Shown here one piece after another: positions 36,130 through 46,985 of a stretch of DNA of 64,000 nt. How positions within the stretch are numbered: the stretch's first letter is position 1; each line of letters opens with the position of its first letter. Made by a program: the position numbers and the translations under genes. The notes beneath the pieces are model-generated. The model was not told where the DNA came from and made no database searches. It was given only the letters and a program-made list of their open reading frames with translations. This DNA comes from Cephalotus follicularis (Eukaryota; Streptophyta; Magnoliopsida; Oxalidales; Cephalotaceae): contig BDDD01001656.1 of NCBI GenBank assembly GCA_001972305.1, positions 82,864 through 146,863 of the forward strand. Direction: 5' to 3'.

Positions 36130-36760
36130 AAAACAGTAGGTACTTCTCATACTCCCCCTGAGTTAATTTCCTCCCCCTTAGTCATATAAGGGATAAAATA
36201 CCTTGTCATTTAACTCATGATTCTATCTCTTAAGTACTTCTTTCAATATTGTCATTTCTCCCCCAAAACTTTTTCTTTAAAACTTTGAACTAATGCAAGT
36301 ATTCTCCCCCTTTTTGTTATCATCTTAAAAGGGATTAAGGAACTCATCCAACCTTATGACTAAAATTTACAGCAAGAAGATACCAAAGTGAATAACACAT
36401 TTTACTTTGAGCTTAAACACTATAGTCATTCATAATATCTTAAAGGTTGCATAGACCATTAATTTGTGCTAGGAGTTACCAACACAAATATGCATTTCAT
36501 AGTTTGCATAAGATCAAGCCAAGTTCAACACCATATTGCATATCAAGAGCACAATATAGACAACCATTTCATATATGAAACTGCAATAACCAAGCAAACC
36601 ATCAACACAAGTCTCATTAACAGTAACAAAGTCATTTTCATTTCTCAAGCTGAATGAAACATAAGTTGAAAGCAAAATATTCAAGTTAAGATTACAACGC
36701 TCATAGTTCATAAAGAGTAACAACAGAAAATGCAAAAGAAGAAAGATGAGATGCAAATGC
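36130..36760 (-). other. N3 downstream region with repeated polypurine runs
   Basis: The minus strand shows four purine runs: AAAAAGGGGGAGAATA, TTTTGGGGGAGAAAT, TAAGGGGGAGGAAA and CAGGGGGAGTATGAG. Each resembles a copia polypurine tract. No LTR follows at 36130; LTR J sequence begins there. No other feature seen. Confidence 0.6.
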
Positions 36761-37933
36761 TCAGTCCTCCATGCGAGTGCCCGCATCATCTCCTCCGAGA
36801 TCACCCTCCATATCATCAGTTGCCGCATCGTCTGGGGGATCATCGTCGTGGCTGGAGGATGGAGATATGAGGCCATCATACACAATAAGGCCTGCATCAG
36901 CAAATCTCTTGAGAAATCTCTTTTGCCGCCTCTTCATGCACTCAATGTTCTTCTGCATGCCTTTGATTGCGTCGAACATCTCATCCGTCCTATTTCTTGG
37001 AGGATGGTCATCTGGAATCTGTTGAGGCGGTGGTTCGATCTGTAGAGGTACATTCTCCGCTTCTTCACCAGCCTCGGCTTCACCCTCCTCTTGCTCTATT
37101 CTGTTTGAGTCCTCGTCCCTTGGAATCCAAGCACCTGTCCTCTTGTGCTTTTTGAACCCCATTCTTCCGAGGGTTCCTTTTCCCAGCTTGTCAGAACTTA
37201 GAAGGTCGTTGTGCACTTCCTCAGTGAAGTCGACACCACAACACTCGAGAATCCTAGTTATGATATTGCTATACCCTAACCTAGCATTCTCCCGGTCATG
37301 TATCGAATGCATATATTTGACAATAAGAAAGGGAACATTGATTGGCCAGCTAGTGATAAAATGGTACATAGTGAAGGCTTCCATGTGGGTTACCTCATCG
37401 AACCCACCGGCCTTAGGAAGAATGTGCGTGCATATTGCACGGTGCAGAAATCGATAATGCAAAGGTAAGTTCCTAGTGTACATTCGCTGAATCGGATCAG
37501 CGTTTTCACCGAATAAGGTTCGTACACAGTCAAGTCTATCAAAATCATCGCCAGTAACCCAAGTGCGTTGATTCCAGCCTCTAACACCTAGGTTCAAAAT
37601 TTTCAGGATGGTATGAAGTTCGTCTAAATCAAGATCAATGGATTTTCCTTTGACAGTTGTGCTTATGCCAACCGAAGAGTACGAAGAGCTAGTACTAATT
37701 TTTGCATAGAACTCCTTCATTAGGTCTGGATAACTAGCTTTGTGCAAAGAGAAAAGTGGTTCTAGACCCTGAAATCTAATCCATTCTACTATGGGAAATC
37801 CTTCCCTAGAACAAAACTCAAAGTCAAGAACTTTACCTACTAGGATTTTTCTGTTAAAGTAGGCCTCTGGATATCTAGGGAGAGAGGGAGGCACCTCAAA
37901 CATTGTGAGTGTGTGTGTCCATGTTTTCCACAA
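36761..37933 (-). CDS. N3 extra ORF: PF20167-like 'putative plant transposon protein'
   Basis: A 390-codon frame is open throughout. Residues about 12-250 carry the pattern I associate with PF20167: YFNRKILVGKVLDFEF, GFPIVEWIRFQGLEPLF, YPDLMKEFYAKI, TTVKGKSIDLDLDELHTIL, and a histidine- and tryptophan-bearing middle. A Glu/Pro-rich linker follows (about 280-315), then a basic helix with KNIECMKRRQKRFLKRFA (about 330-350) and an acidic Asp-rich end. The first likely start may be the Met at residue 12 (MFEVPP), because the first codons overlap the last gag knuckle in another frame. Its function is unknown. I see no transposase, protease or nuclease signature. Its place after gag suggests it travels as part of the SIRE-like element. 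The family call is from memory of the pattern. Confidence 0.7.
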   Translation of the reverse strand: MWKTWTHTLTMFEVPPSLPRYPEAYFNRKILVGKVLDFEFCSREGFPIVEWIRFQGLEPLFSLHKASYPDLMKEFYAKISTSSSYSSVGISTTVKGKSIDLDLDELHTILKILNLGVRGWNQRTWVTGDDFDRLDCVRTLFGENADPIQRMYTRNLPLHYRFLHRAICTHILPKAGGFDEVTHMEAFTMYHFITSWPINVPFLIVKYMHSIHDRENARLGYSNIITRILECCGVDFTEEVHNDLLSSDKLGKGTLGRMGFKKHKRTGAWIPRDEDSNRIEQEEGEAEAGEEAENVPLQIEPPPQQIPDDHPPRNRTDEMFDAIKGMQKNIECMKRRQKRFLKRFADAGLIVYDGLISPSSSHDDDPPDDAATDDMEGDLGGDDAGTRMED

Positions 37934-37939
37934 AAATTA

Positions 37940-39170
37940 CATGATGTAGTCAAGTTTTTCCTAAACATGGCATTTTTCTTATGAAAACAAGTAAAAGAGG
38001 TGTGTCCTATTTTACCACAATAATCACACAAGGTTTTCTTTCTAATCTTAGCCTTATTAGCCTTTTCCTTTTCAATTTTCTCCTTTCTATAAAAGAATGT
38101 TTGATAAAGCTTGACATTATTCATTTCTTCAAATCCTAGTCCCGCTTTATCAAAAACGCATCTTTGCATTCCAAGAAGTTTTTCAAGCTTCTCACTACTA
38201 TTAGAGAATTTTGAAAAAGTTTTCTTTAAAGCTTCTACCTCTTCCTTGAGATTTTTGTTTTCCTAAACAAGGTAAGCAATTTCATTCTAAAGGAGGTCTA
38301 CCTCAATTTCATTTGAGGTTTCTTCATTAGCCAATTTTAACTCATCAATTTCAATAGTCAATATCTTAACCTTTTTCTTCATTGAAGCAATCATAGAACT
38401 ATATTTTTCAACTAATAAGAAAAGTTCGTCATAAGTTACCTCATCATTCTCTTCTTCTTCTTGATCATCCAAGGCCATCAATGCTATTTGAGCTACCTCC
38501 TCATTTGTGTCTTCATCCGAGCTGGATTCGTCGCTATCATCCCAAGTTGCAATCATAGCCTTCTTCTTCTTCTTCACTGAGTCCTTCTTCTTTAGGCGAG
38601 GGCAATCGCTCTTGTAATGCCCCGGCTTGTTGCACTCGAAGCATATGATTTCTTCAAGTTTACTTGATTCTCCTTTTTGGTGGAACTTCTTGTTTGGTCT
38701 TCCACCAAATTTCTTTTTGCTGGCAAGAAACTTCTTGAATCTCCGGGTGATGAAAGCAAGTTCTTCATCATCATCATCATCATCATCGAAATCTTCGATT
38801 TGGGATGACTTTAAGGCTACAATCTTTTTCTTCTTCTATTCTTTTTCTTCATCGTCATCCTTCTTTTGCATAGATAATTCATGAGTCATCAATGACCCAA
38901 GAAGGTCTTCCAATGCAAGAACATTGAGGTTCTTTGCTTCCTCAATTGCGGTGACCTTTGGCATCCACGATCTTGGCAAGCACCTAAGGATTTTTCTCAC
39001 CATTTCACTATTAGAGTATGTCTTATCCAAAGCTTGTAAAGCATTTATAATGTTAGTAAATCTAGAGAACATAGATTTAATGTCCTCATTCTCGTTCATA
39101 GTGAACATTTCATACTCATGAACAAGCATGCTAACTTTGGCCTCTTTGACTTGGTTGGTCCCTTCGTAGG
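37940..39170 (-). pseudogene. N3 copia gag region with three zinc knuckles
   Basis: The minus strand encodes MLVHEYEMFTMNENEDIKSMFSRF, a run of Asp (from an ATC repeat near 38770-38790), a CCHC knuckle (near 38590-38650), ATWDDSDESSSDEDTNEE, a coiled-coil-like part, and two more knuckles CDYCGKIGHTSFTC and CNFCGKHGHTHSQC (38050-37905). This matches N1 gag up to where N1 is cut. It is a fossil with some breaks, and the N-terminal part is absent. Confidence 0.8.
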
Positions 39171-40096
39171 GAATACAATTACGGGTGCTATTCGGTTACA
39201 CCTTGGTGATTGACCTCAATCACTTACAACTCACTTTGGGTTCACTCCCCAAATTTTCTAGGGTTCACTCCCCTATTACAATCAAAGTATAAATAGTTTG
39301 TGTTTGTAACTAAACCTCTCACAAGGTTGGATTTTACAATATAGGATTGCTCAAAACAGTGAGAACAAGAATTGGCTTAAGATGTAAAAATAAGACTTTT
39401 GATTGAGCTTTTTGATTTGAATGCCTTGAATGAGATTTCTTTGAATGATGTTTGCTTGTATGATTTGCTTGTGTTGTTCTCCCTTTATTCTTCAGAAACT
39501 TTCGTCTATATATAGCTTATTGCATCATAGATCCGTTGGGATTAGTTTAGGATAAATTCCTTAATGGAATGTCCACTGAAATCTGTCAGAAATTACTGCA
39601 GTCGATCAAAGCGTCGACGGACTCCTCTAAAGCGTCGACGGTCATGTGACCGTTGGGGCTCCCAAATTTGAAATCTCGGCTTAAAGCGCAGGCGTTCAAT
39701 TGCTGGTGTCGACCGCCAGATAAAGCGCTGACGCTTAGACGTGGGCGTCGACGCTTAGTCACATTTTAATTGCCATTTCTTCTCTGCCTGAGACGGCAGG
39801 CGCTTTGCACTAAGCGCATCCGCTTTGAGGCTCAAAGCGCAGACGCTTGAATTTGAGCGTCGACGCTTGGAGTGTTATTCCCAATTCTCCAAGTGCTTCA
39901 CCGGTAGACGCTTTGTTCTTGTCTCGACAGTCAGCTAAAGCGCAGACGCTTTAATGCTAGGCGTCGACGGTCTGGGCAGATTTCTGCATAATTCTTGCTC
40001 ATTTGTTTATCTTTTATCTTTCTTGCACATAAAGAAACTTTGTCAAATACAAATATGTTATCATCAAAACATAGGATTGAGACATAAATGTCAACA
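39171..40096 (-). repeat. N3 LTR
   Basis: The outer edge at 40096 reads TGTTGACATTTATGTC on the minus strand. It matches the N1 LTR, including TGATTGACCTCAATCACTTAC (39209-39230 here, 12670-12690 in N1), and carries a dense GTCGAC array at 39600-39975. The inner side passes directly into gag sequence. Confidence 0.72.
39600..39975. repeat. Dense GTCGAC array in N3 LTR
   Basis: About a dozen units such as AAGCGTCGACGG, GGCGTCGACGCTTAG, GAGCGTCGACGCTTGG and AAAGCGCAGACGCTT. Many form palindromes of 10-14 bases. Confidence 0.85.
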
Positions 40097-40124
40097 AGGA
40101 CCTATATCAGAATTTTAACCCAGG

Positions 40125-40250
40125 ACAGTCGGCTATTCTCAAGAACAGTCGGCTATTTTGATTGAGCAGTCGACTGTTTCCTTTTAACATTCGACTGGAT
40201 AGATTGAGTAGTCGACTGCCACGAAGAACAGTCGACTGCTTTGCCCAGAA
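40125..40250. repeat. CAGTCGACTG array in LTR J (a)
   Basis: Six units: ACAGTCGGCTAT twice, GCAGTCGACTGT, ACATTCGACTGG, GTAGTCGACTGC and ACAGTCGACTGC, about 20-25 bases apart, then TTTGCCCAGAAAATG. Confidence 0.85.
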
Positions 40251-41139
40251 AATGTAGGCAGTAGCAGGTTATGTATTTCAATGTCTAATTACTAACTTAA
40301 ACAACACATGCAATCAAATAGAAATTAACCATACATGATATGCATAATATATCTTCCAAAAACATGTCATTACCCGTACCTTAAACGCTATCCCAAGATC
40401 AATTGGGATTGATCTCTCTCTTTGAGTTTCCAAGGCCTTTTCACCGACCAATCTTCCAATCTCAGCAGAATTTAATCTATAACATGTATGTTTATGGACA
40501 CATGCATTAATACCAGTAAGTATCAATAATCCTCTCATTACAATTACAAGTTCCAACAGTAATTCTTAATAATCCATTAAGTCTCCATTTTTACATTAAC
40601 AATATCTCTCCACTTTTCTTGAACCATTTACCAATTCCATTTCCATTCTAGAAATTGCTAACCTTAATCATGTTAACAGAAGATATCTAACATCCTCCTA
40701 GTTACATTATCAACATCAGCAGAGAGTTTGGATTGAGGACTTACCAGGGAGATCCAAAACTTTCAAGTCTCTTTGAACACCCCAAATCCTCCAAGTGCAA
40801 GTTTTCACAATTCTCCAGCAATTCTCCTATTCTCTCAGTGTTTTCTAACACTTACACTCTAATCTAACAGCTGATATAAAGGCTTAGGAGCCTTAGAATT
40901 CTCCAGATTCCCATTAATTCAGCCTTCTCTTTTCTCTCTCTCACATGTTCACTCCTCTCTCATTCTTTCTATCTTTTTCTCACTACTCTGCTGTGATTGC
41001 AGGTTGCAGGTCTGCAGAGTACATGCAAGGCACTCCTTTTGCATGTGAGGGCAGCTGCTGGCTTCGCATAACACCTGTCCATCATGCCTTGCCTCTGCCC
41101 TATCTCATATGCATGCACAGACACCTGTTCTGTACCATT

Positions 41140-41205
41140 CCAGTCGACTGTCACACCACGCATCAGCCAGTCGACTGTTCCCCTATGGCAGTCGGCTGTC
41201 GATGG
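41140..41205. repeat. CAGTCGACTG array in LTR J (b)
   Basis: Three further units (CCAGTCGACTGT twice and GCAGTCGGCTGT) spaced 20-30 bases apart, near the LTR start. Confidence 0.8.
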
Positions 41206-41347
41206 TTGCTTTTGGTTATTTTAGGTCCATTTGCTCAATTAAATTAACAACCACAATCCGTATTATAATTGGACATTAAATTCAAGTAACTGCACATTTT
41301 ATTCATCGAGATCACAATATACACGGATTGAAATTGCGGTTATTACA

Positions 41348-42343
41348 TAAGGCAAGTCATTAGGCAGCCATGCCTACGCTCTCAAGGATCTCAAAGGGTC
41401 CAATAAAGCGAGGGGATAACTTCCCTTTCTTGCCGAACCTCATAATACCCTTGAAGGGTGAGACTTTAAGAAAAACATGTTCTCCCACTGCAAATTCCAG
41501 ATCTCTTCTGCGGTGATCCGCATAACTTTTCTGTCTGCTTTGAGCCGTTAACAGTCTTTCTCTGATCAGCTTAGCCTTTTCTGTGGTTTCTTGCACTAAC
41601 TCTGGTCCCAGAAGACTTGCTTCTCCAACTTCGAACCAACAAATTGGGGTTCTACACTTCTGTCCGTAAAGAGCTTCCAAAGGTGCCATTCCAATACTAG
41701 CGTGGAAGCTATTATTATATGAGAATTCCACTAAGGGCAGATATACATCCCAACTACCACCCCAATCCAATAAGTATGCTCTAAGCATGTCTTCCAAAGT
41801 TTGGATGGTCCGCTCATATTGCCCATCAGTATGCGGGTGAAAAGTGGTACTGAAGAAGAGTTGGGTACCAAGAGCTGCTTGCAGTTTCTTCCAAAACCGT
41901 GATGTAAAACGAGGGTCTCTGTCAGAAACCACACTGACTGGTACACCATGGAGTTTTGCAATCTCAGCAATGTACAAGGTTGCCAACTTTTTGAGGGAGT
42001 ACGTGGTCTTGATTGGCAAGAAGTGAGTCGATTTATAAAAGCGGTCAACGATCACCCATATAGTATCACAGTTGGTTCTTATTATTGGCAGACCGGTCAC
42101 AAAATCCATGGTGATGTGTTCCCATTTCCATTGTGCCACAGGTAAAGGCTGGAGTAAACCTGTCGGCCTTTGATGTTTTGCTTTAATTGGCTGACATGTC
42201 AGACATGAGGTGGCATACTCAGCAATCTCTCTTTTCATACCATTCCACCAAAAGCTAAGCTTCAGATCTCGATACATCTTGGTACTCCCCGGATGCACCA
42301 AAAATCTGAAGCGGTGAGCTTGAGACAACAACTCATCCTTCAA
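41348..42343 (-). pseudogene. H: integrase main part
   Basis: The minus strand encodes a nearly complete integrase as one open stretch: zinc-binding start (SCLTCQPIKAKHQ), VDRFYKSTHFLP, VSDRDPRFTSRFW, FHPHTDGQYERT, EFSYNNSFHASIGMAP and the GKKGKLSPRFIGPFEIL end. It is cut at 41347 by LTR J, and its last part lies at 34910-35207. Confidence 0.88.
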
Positions 42344-42359
42344 TTCCTTTTATCAGGAA

Positions 42360-43794
42360 CACAAATTCTGTCTCTCTATCTGATTAGTCCATCATGTTGC
42401 ATTGAAAAGTCTTGTTTCAAGCCTCCTTGATCATTCATTGCAGCCTTAAGTAACAATCTGTCCACACCCTATACTTTTCGGATTCTTTCCAATAACATAG
42501 GATGTACGTGTATATGAGAAATCATTGGGCATGCTAACTGGCAACTTAGTGCGTCTGCCACAACGTTAGCTTTGCCTAGATGGTACTGGATTTCATAATT
42601 GTAGTGATTGAGCAACTCCATCCATATTCTCTATCTCATATTCAAGTCTTTTTGTGAAAACATGTACTTTAGGCTTTTGTGTTTAGTATACACCTCAAAC
42701 TTCATTCCATAAATATAATGCCTCCATTTTCGCAGAGCAAAAACTACTACTTCCAACTCCAGGTCATGAGTCGGATAATTTTCTTCATAGGGCTTCAATT
42801 TCCTTGAGCGTATGCTATCACCCTTCCATTCTGCATCAAGACACATCCCAAGCCACTGCATGATGCATCATTGCATACCAGAAAACCTTCACTACCTTCT
42901 GGTAAAGACAAGATTGGTGCAGAAGTCAAACAAAGTTTGAGCTCCTGGAAGCTACGTTCACACTATTCATTCAATTCGAAAGCTACATTCTTCTGCGTCA
43001 ATCGGGTCAGAGGAGTAGCTATGCGTGAGAATCCTTCAACAAAACGATGGTAGTATCCTGCCAAGCCTAGGAAGCTTCAAACTTCTGTCACATTCATGGG
43101 TCGTTTCCAGCCTTTAACCGCTTCTATCTTTGAAGGATCCACCTTTAAACCATCACTGGATATGATATGACCAAGAAAAGCTACCTCTGAAAACCAGAAT
43201 TCACATTTGTTGAACTTGGCATATAACTGATGATCCATGAGAGTTTGCCATGCCAAGTGCAGGTGTTCTCCATGTTCCTCCATTATTTTGGAGTATACCA
43301 GAATATCATCAATGAAGACTACAATAAAGCGATCAAGAAATGGACTAAACACTCGATTCAACATACTCATAAATGAATCAGGGGCATCAATCACCCCAAA
43401 CGGCATAACAAAAAATTCATAGTGTCCATACCGTGATCTAAAAGCGGTCTTCGAGATGTCTTCCTCTCTGACCTTGAGCTGATGATATCCTGATCTCAAA
43501 TCTAGTTTAGAGAACACCGTCGATCCCCTGAGTTGATCAAACAACTCATCAGTATGCGATAGCGGATATTTGTTCTTGATAGTCACTTTATTTAGCTACC
43601 GATAATCAATGCACATTCTCAGCGATCCATCTTTCTTTTTAACAAATAAGACCGGTGCTCCCCTTGGAGACAGACTCAGTCGGATGAAGCCTTTATCAAG
43701 TAACTCCTGCAACCGTGTCTTCAATTCTTTCAATTCAGGGGGAGCCATTCGATAAGGAGCTCTCGATATAGGTGCTGTTCCGGGTAGTAGGTCT
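42360..43794 (-). pseudogene. H: reverse transcriptase and RNase H
   Basis: The minus strand encodes RT motifs ([31 protein letters not shown] near 43310) and RNase H motifs ([33 protein letters not shown]). The approach, rc near 43740-43794, gives [20 protein letters not shown]. The right edge is where copia G begins. It is broken in a few places. Confidence 0.85.
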
Positions 43795-44253
43795 TGTTGG
43801 ATTAGGGGTGTCCTTTTATGCCACGATATGGCTCGTTTCTATATAAACACTCTTAATTTAATACAATTCTAAATTCCTTTTATATTCTATGTGCCTTTAT
43901 ATATATTGGCAAGGCTATGTGGCTCATGCCAACCAACCAAAAGGAATAGACTAATTATACGTAATTTACTGTATGCCAAAGTAGCGTCCTATCACATTCA
44001 AAGGGTTGGATGTCTTGCCGACAGGGCTATGAGAATGAGATCCTTATTCCCTGTGAACAATGTTCTAAGTCATAGGTTCAGTTTCTTAAGGGCAATTGAT
44101 GAACCGTGAAGACTTGTCACGTGAAGCTTGCTCCCAGGTTAGCAGTGGAGGTTGGTTATCTCATAACCAATTAGGGTAATCCCTAAAGCTAAATGTGAGC
44201 TGTATGCTAGAGAGCAGGACACTGAACTGACCCACCAATAGGAAACCGATTTG
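43795..44253 (+). repeat. Copia G 5' LTR (partial)
   Basis: It starts TGTTGGATTAGGGGTGTCC, like the D LTR at 62174. It passes straight into a lysine-rich Gag tail at 44254, so the LTR end, the primer site and most of gag are not present. Confidence 0.78.
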
Positions 44254-44990
44254 GAGGGAAGAAGAAGAAAAAAGGGAGACGACCAACTGTGTCGGCGGGG
44301 CCAGTGGTTGGGGGATCAGTTCTAGATACGATCCGACAACTGCAGGATGATGACTGCTACTTCTATTCTTGGAAGCATGGGCATTGGAGATCACAGTGCA
44401 GTGAGCTCCAAAAGTCCAAATCTGGAGGGGCCTCAAGGTCATGTACTTTCATGATTGAACTTTTTCTAGCTACCAATGTTAGTTCAACTTGGGTTTTGGA
44501 TTCGGGTTGTGGTACTAACATTTGTAACTCTATGCAGGCGCTAAGAGGAGCTAGACAGCTGAGAGAGGCTGGAGCATTGGACTTGCGTCTAGGTGATGGA
44601 TCGAGGATTCACACCACTGCAATAGGCATTTTTGAATTGTCTTTTTGTAATGCCCATGTAATTAAACTTGATCCTTGTTACTTTGTAAAGAACTTGGTTA
44701 GAAACGTTGTTTCAGTTTCTTATTTGTATAAGATGGACATGGAGATCACTTTTTCTACATATGGCTGTAGACTTATGCAAAATGATGTTCTTTTATGTGA
44801 TGGCACATTGACAATGGGATCTATGTTTTAAATACTAATGCACAATGGCATTAACAATTCAAACTGGAACAAGCACTAAAAGACAACGCGAGATAAATGA
44901 TGTAAACCCTTCATACATATGGCATTGTATATTAGGTCATCCTAGTCTGGGTAGACTAACACGCTTGGTTAAGAATGGTCTTTTAGACAT
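44254..44990 (+). pseudogene. G: gag tail, knuckle and protease
   Basis: It encodes a lysine-rich Gag tail, a knuckle (CYFYSWKHGHWRSQC, one Cys replaced), then the protease motif WVLDSGCGTNICNS and LDPCYFVKNLVRNVVSVSYLYKMDM. The open part runs about 180 codons. GAG-pre-integrase with WHCILGHPSLGRL follows near 44930. Confidence 0.82.
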
Positions 44991-45840
44991 CTAGGACGTG
45001 GAGTCCTTTCCAGAGTGTGAGCCATGTCTTATTGGCAAGATGACCAAATCACCATTCTCTGGGGTGGGAGAAAGGGCTATGGACATACTGGCTCTTGTCC
45101 ACACCGACGTCTGCGGACCTATGTCGGGCAATGCTAGTGGAGGTTTTCCCTACTTCATCACCTTTACCGAAGACTTGTCCCGGTATGGTTATGTGTTTCT
45201 GATGAAACACAAGTCTGAGGCCTTTGAGAGGTTCAAAGACTTCAGACTAGAAGTAGAAAAGCAAATGGGTGAACCCATCAAGGTCCTTCGGTCGGATTGA
45301 GGTGGTGAATACTGATCTGCTGAATTCCTGGGTTATCTGAAGGATAACAGAATTCTCTCTCAATGGACACCTCCAGGAACACCATATCATAATGGTGTCT
45401 TCGAGCGAAGGAATTGGACTTTGATGAACATGGTCTGGTCCATGATGTCTTTTGTGGATCTTCATATATCATTCTAGGGTTATGGGCTGCACGCCGCGGT
45501 GTACATCCTAAATCAGATTCCTTCATGATCCATCCCCTCCACTTCGTACGCGGTGTACATTGGGAGGAAACCCAGCCTAAACCATTTGAGGGTTTGGGGT
45601 TGTCCGCTTATGTTAGAAGGGCGGAACCTTCTTAGCTGGAGGCACTAGCAGATTGTTGTCGGTTTGTGGGATATCCTAAGTCGAGCATAGCATATTACTT
45701 TTACAATCCCAGCAAACGAAAGACTTTCGTTTCGCGTACTTCCAAATTCCTAAAGAAGGAATACCTACTTGCAGGGAGCAGTGAGAGCAAGGTGGAGCTG
45801 AGAGATCTGTCACCTGGTGAAAGCCCATAGGATGAAGAGG
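44991..45840 (+). pseudogene. G: copia integrase
   Basis: Motifs are CEPCLIGKMTKSPF, HTDVCGPMSGNASGGFPYFITFTEDLSRYGYVFLMKHKSEAF (shown in parts: HTDVCGPMS, FTEDLSRYGYV), KVLRSD and GTPYHNGV. These include the usual catalytic acidic residues of the copia integrase core. It is a fossil with several breaks. Confidence 0.83.
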
Positions 45841-45999
45841 AATTATAGGTTCAACCCTCTACAGACACAGTTGGGAAAGGTTCCCAACCTGAGAGTGGAT
45901 CTCAGTTAGGCACTCCTCTCATGAGGAGATCAGGCAGAGTTCCAGTACCTCCTAAGTGATATGGCTTTCTCACTGAGGGCACTGAGGAACTCAATGACA

Positions 46000-46985
46000 T
46001 TGATGATGACGAGCCTGTCAGCTACGAGGAGGCAGTGAAGAGCACTGAATCCGGGGCATGGCTAAAGGCCATGAAATCCGAGATGGACTGCATGGATGCA
46101 AACCAAGTACGGAACTTGGTCGATGCACCTAAGGGTATTAACCCTATTGGTTACAAATGGATCTTCAAGAGGAAGATTGGCACTGATGGTAAGATAGAGA
46201 CTTACAAAGTGCGATTGGTCGCGAAAGGGTACAGGCAAAGACACGGAGTCAACTATACCTAAACTTTCTCACCAGTCGCTATGCTTAAGTCCATATGGAT
46301 ATTGTTTGTTATTGCCGCTCATTATGACTATGAGATATGGAAAATGGATGTCAAGACAACATCCTTGAACGACTTTCTTGAAGAGGACATTTACATGTCC
46401 CAACCAGAGAGGTTTACATCCATGGAGAATCAACAGAGAGTCTGTAACCTCCAAAGGTCGATCTAAGGCCTTAAGCAAGCGTCCCGTAGCTGGAACATCC
46501 ATTTTGACGAGACTGTTAAGACTTTCGATTTCATCAAAAACGTGGATGAGCCTTGTGTTTTCCAGAAATCGGATGACGCGAATATCACGTTCTTGGTACT
46601 ATACGTGGACGACATACTAATCATATGGAATGATGTGGGTATGTTACAGTCCGTCAAAGTATGGTTATCAAAGAACTTCTCCATGAAGGATTTGGGAGAG
46701 GCATCCTATGTATTAGGTATAAAGATCTACAAAGATAGATCTAATAGGTTGCTAGGGCTCTCCTAAAGCAAGTACATCAGCAAGGTGTTGAAACGGTATG
46801 GCCTTGAGAATTCCAAGCGGGGCCTTCTTCTGATTGGCTAGGGAATTCACCTCTCCAAGAGGATGTCTCCACAGACAAATGAGGAGAGGATTCGCATGAG
46901 TAGGCAGCCATATGCTACGGCAGTTGGCTCCATCATGTATGCCATGCTGTGTACTAGACCTGATGTCGCCTATGCCATGCTTTGT
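46000..46985 (+). pseudogene. G: copia reverse transcriptase
   Basis: RT motifs are YKWIFKRKIGTDGKIE, RLVAKGYRQRHGVNY, KMDVKTTSLN and the catalytic box LVLYVDDILI (near 46600), ending AVGSIMYAMLCTRPD. The sequence then meets the LTR of K; the RNase H is not present. It is broken in a few places. Confidence 0.85.

Larger units (their letters stand above)
36130..40096 (-). mobile_element. N3: SIRE-like copia remnant carrying an extra ORF, minus strand
   Basis: On the minus strand from right to left: an LTR (about 39171-40096, starting TGTTGACATTTATG), gag with three zinc knuckles (about 37940-39170), a long open frame related to PF20167 (36761-37933), then a non-coding tail with several GGGGGA runs (36130-36760). 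No reverse transcriptase, RNase H or integrase is present, and no second LTR is visible at the left. It lies inside LTR J. It looks like a non-autonomous or shortened SIRE-type element. The LTR-gag join is not normal, so the element is broken, but the extra frame is not. Confidence 0.72.
35208..41347 (-). repeat. Solo gypsy LTR J, interrupted by N3
   Basis: The minus strand starts TGTAATAACCGC at 41347 and ends GGGGTGTGACA at 35208, flanked by TAAGG on both sides. The two LTR pieces are 35208 to about 36130 and 40097-41347, about 2.2 kb in all. Between them is the copia remnant N3. No gypsy internal region is present, which fits a solo LTR from LTR-LTR recombination. The stretch near 35550 (rc of AGTGAGGACAACGGCTAACCCC) is shared with the LTRs of C and K. 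Confidence 0.78.

Noticed and set aside
39600-39975. Regularly spaced short repeats resembling a CRISPR array
   Set aside because: Units are only 10-14 bases, palindromic and unevenly spaced, and the setting is a plant LTR.
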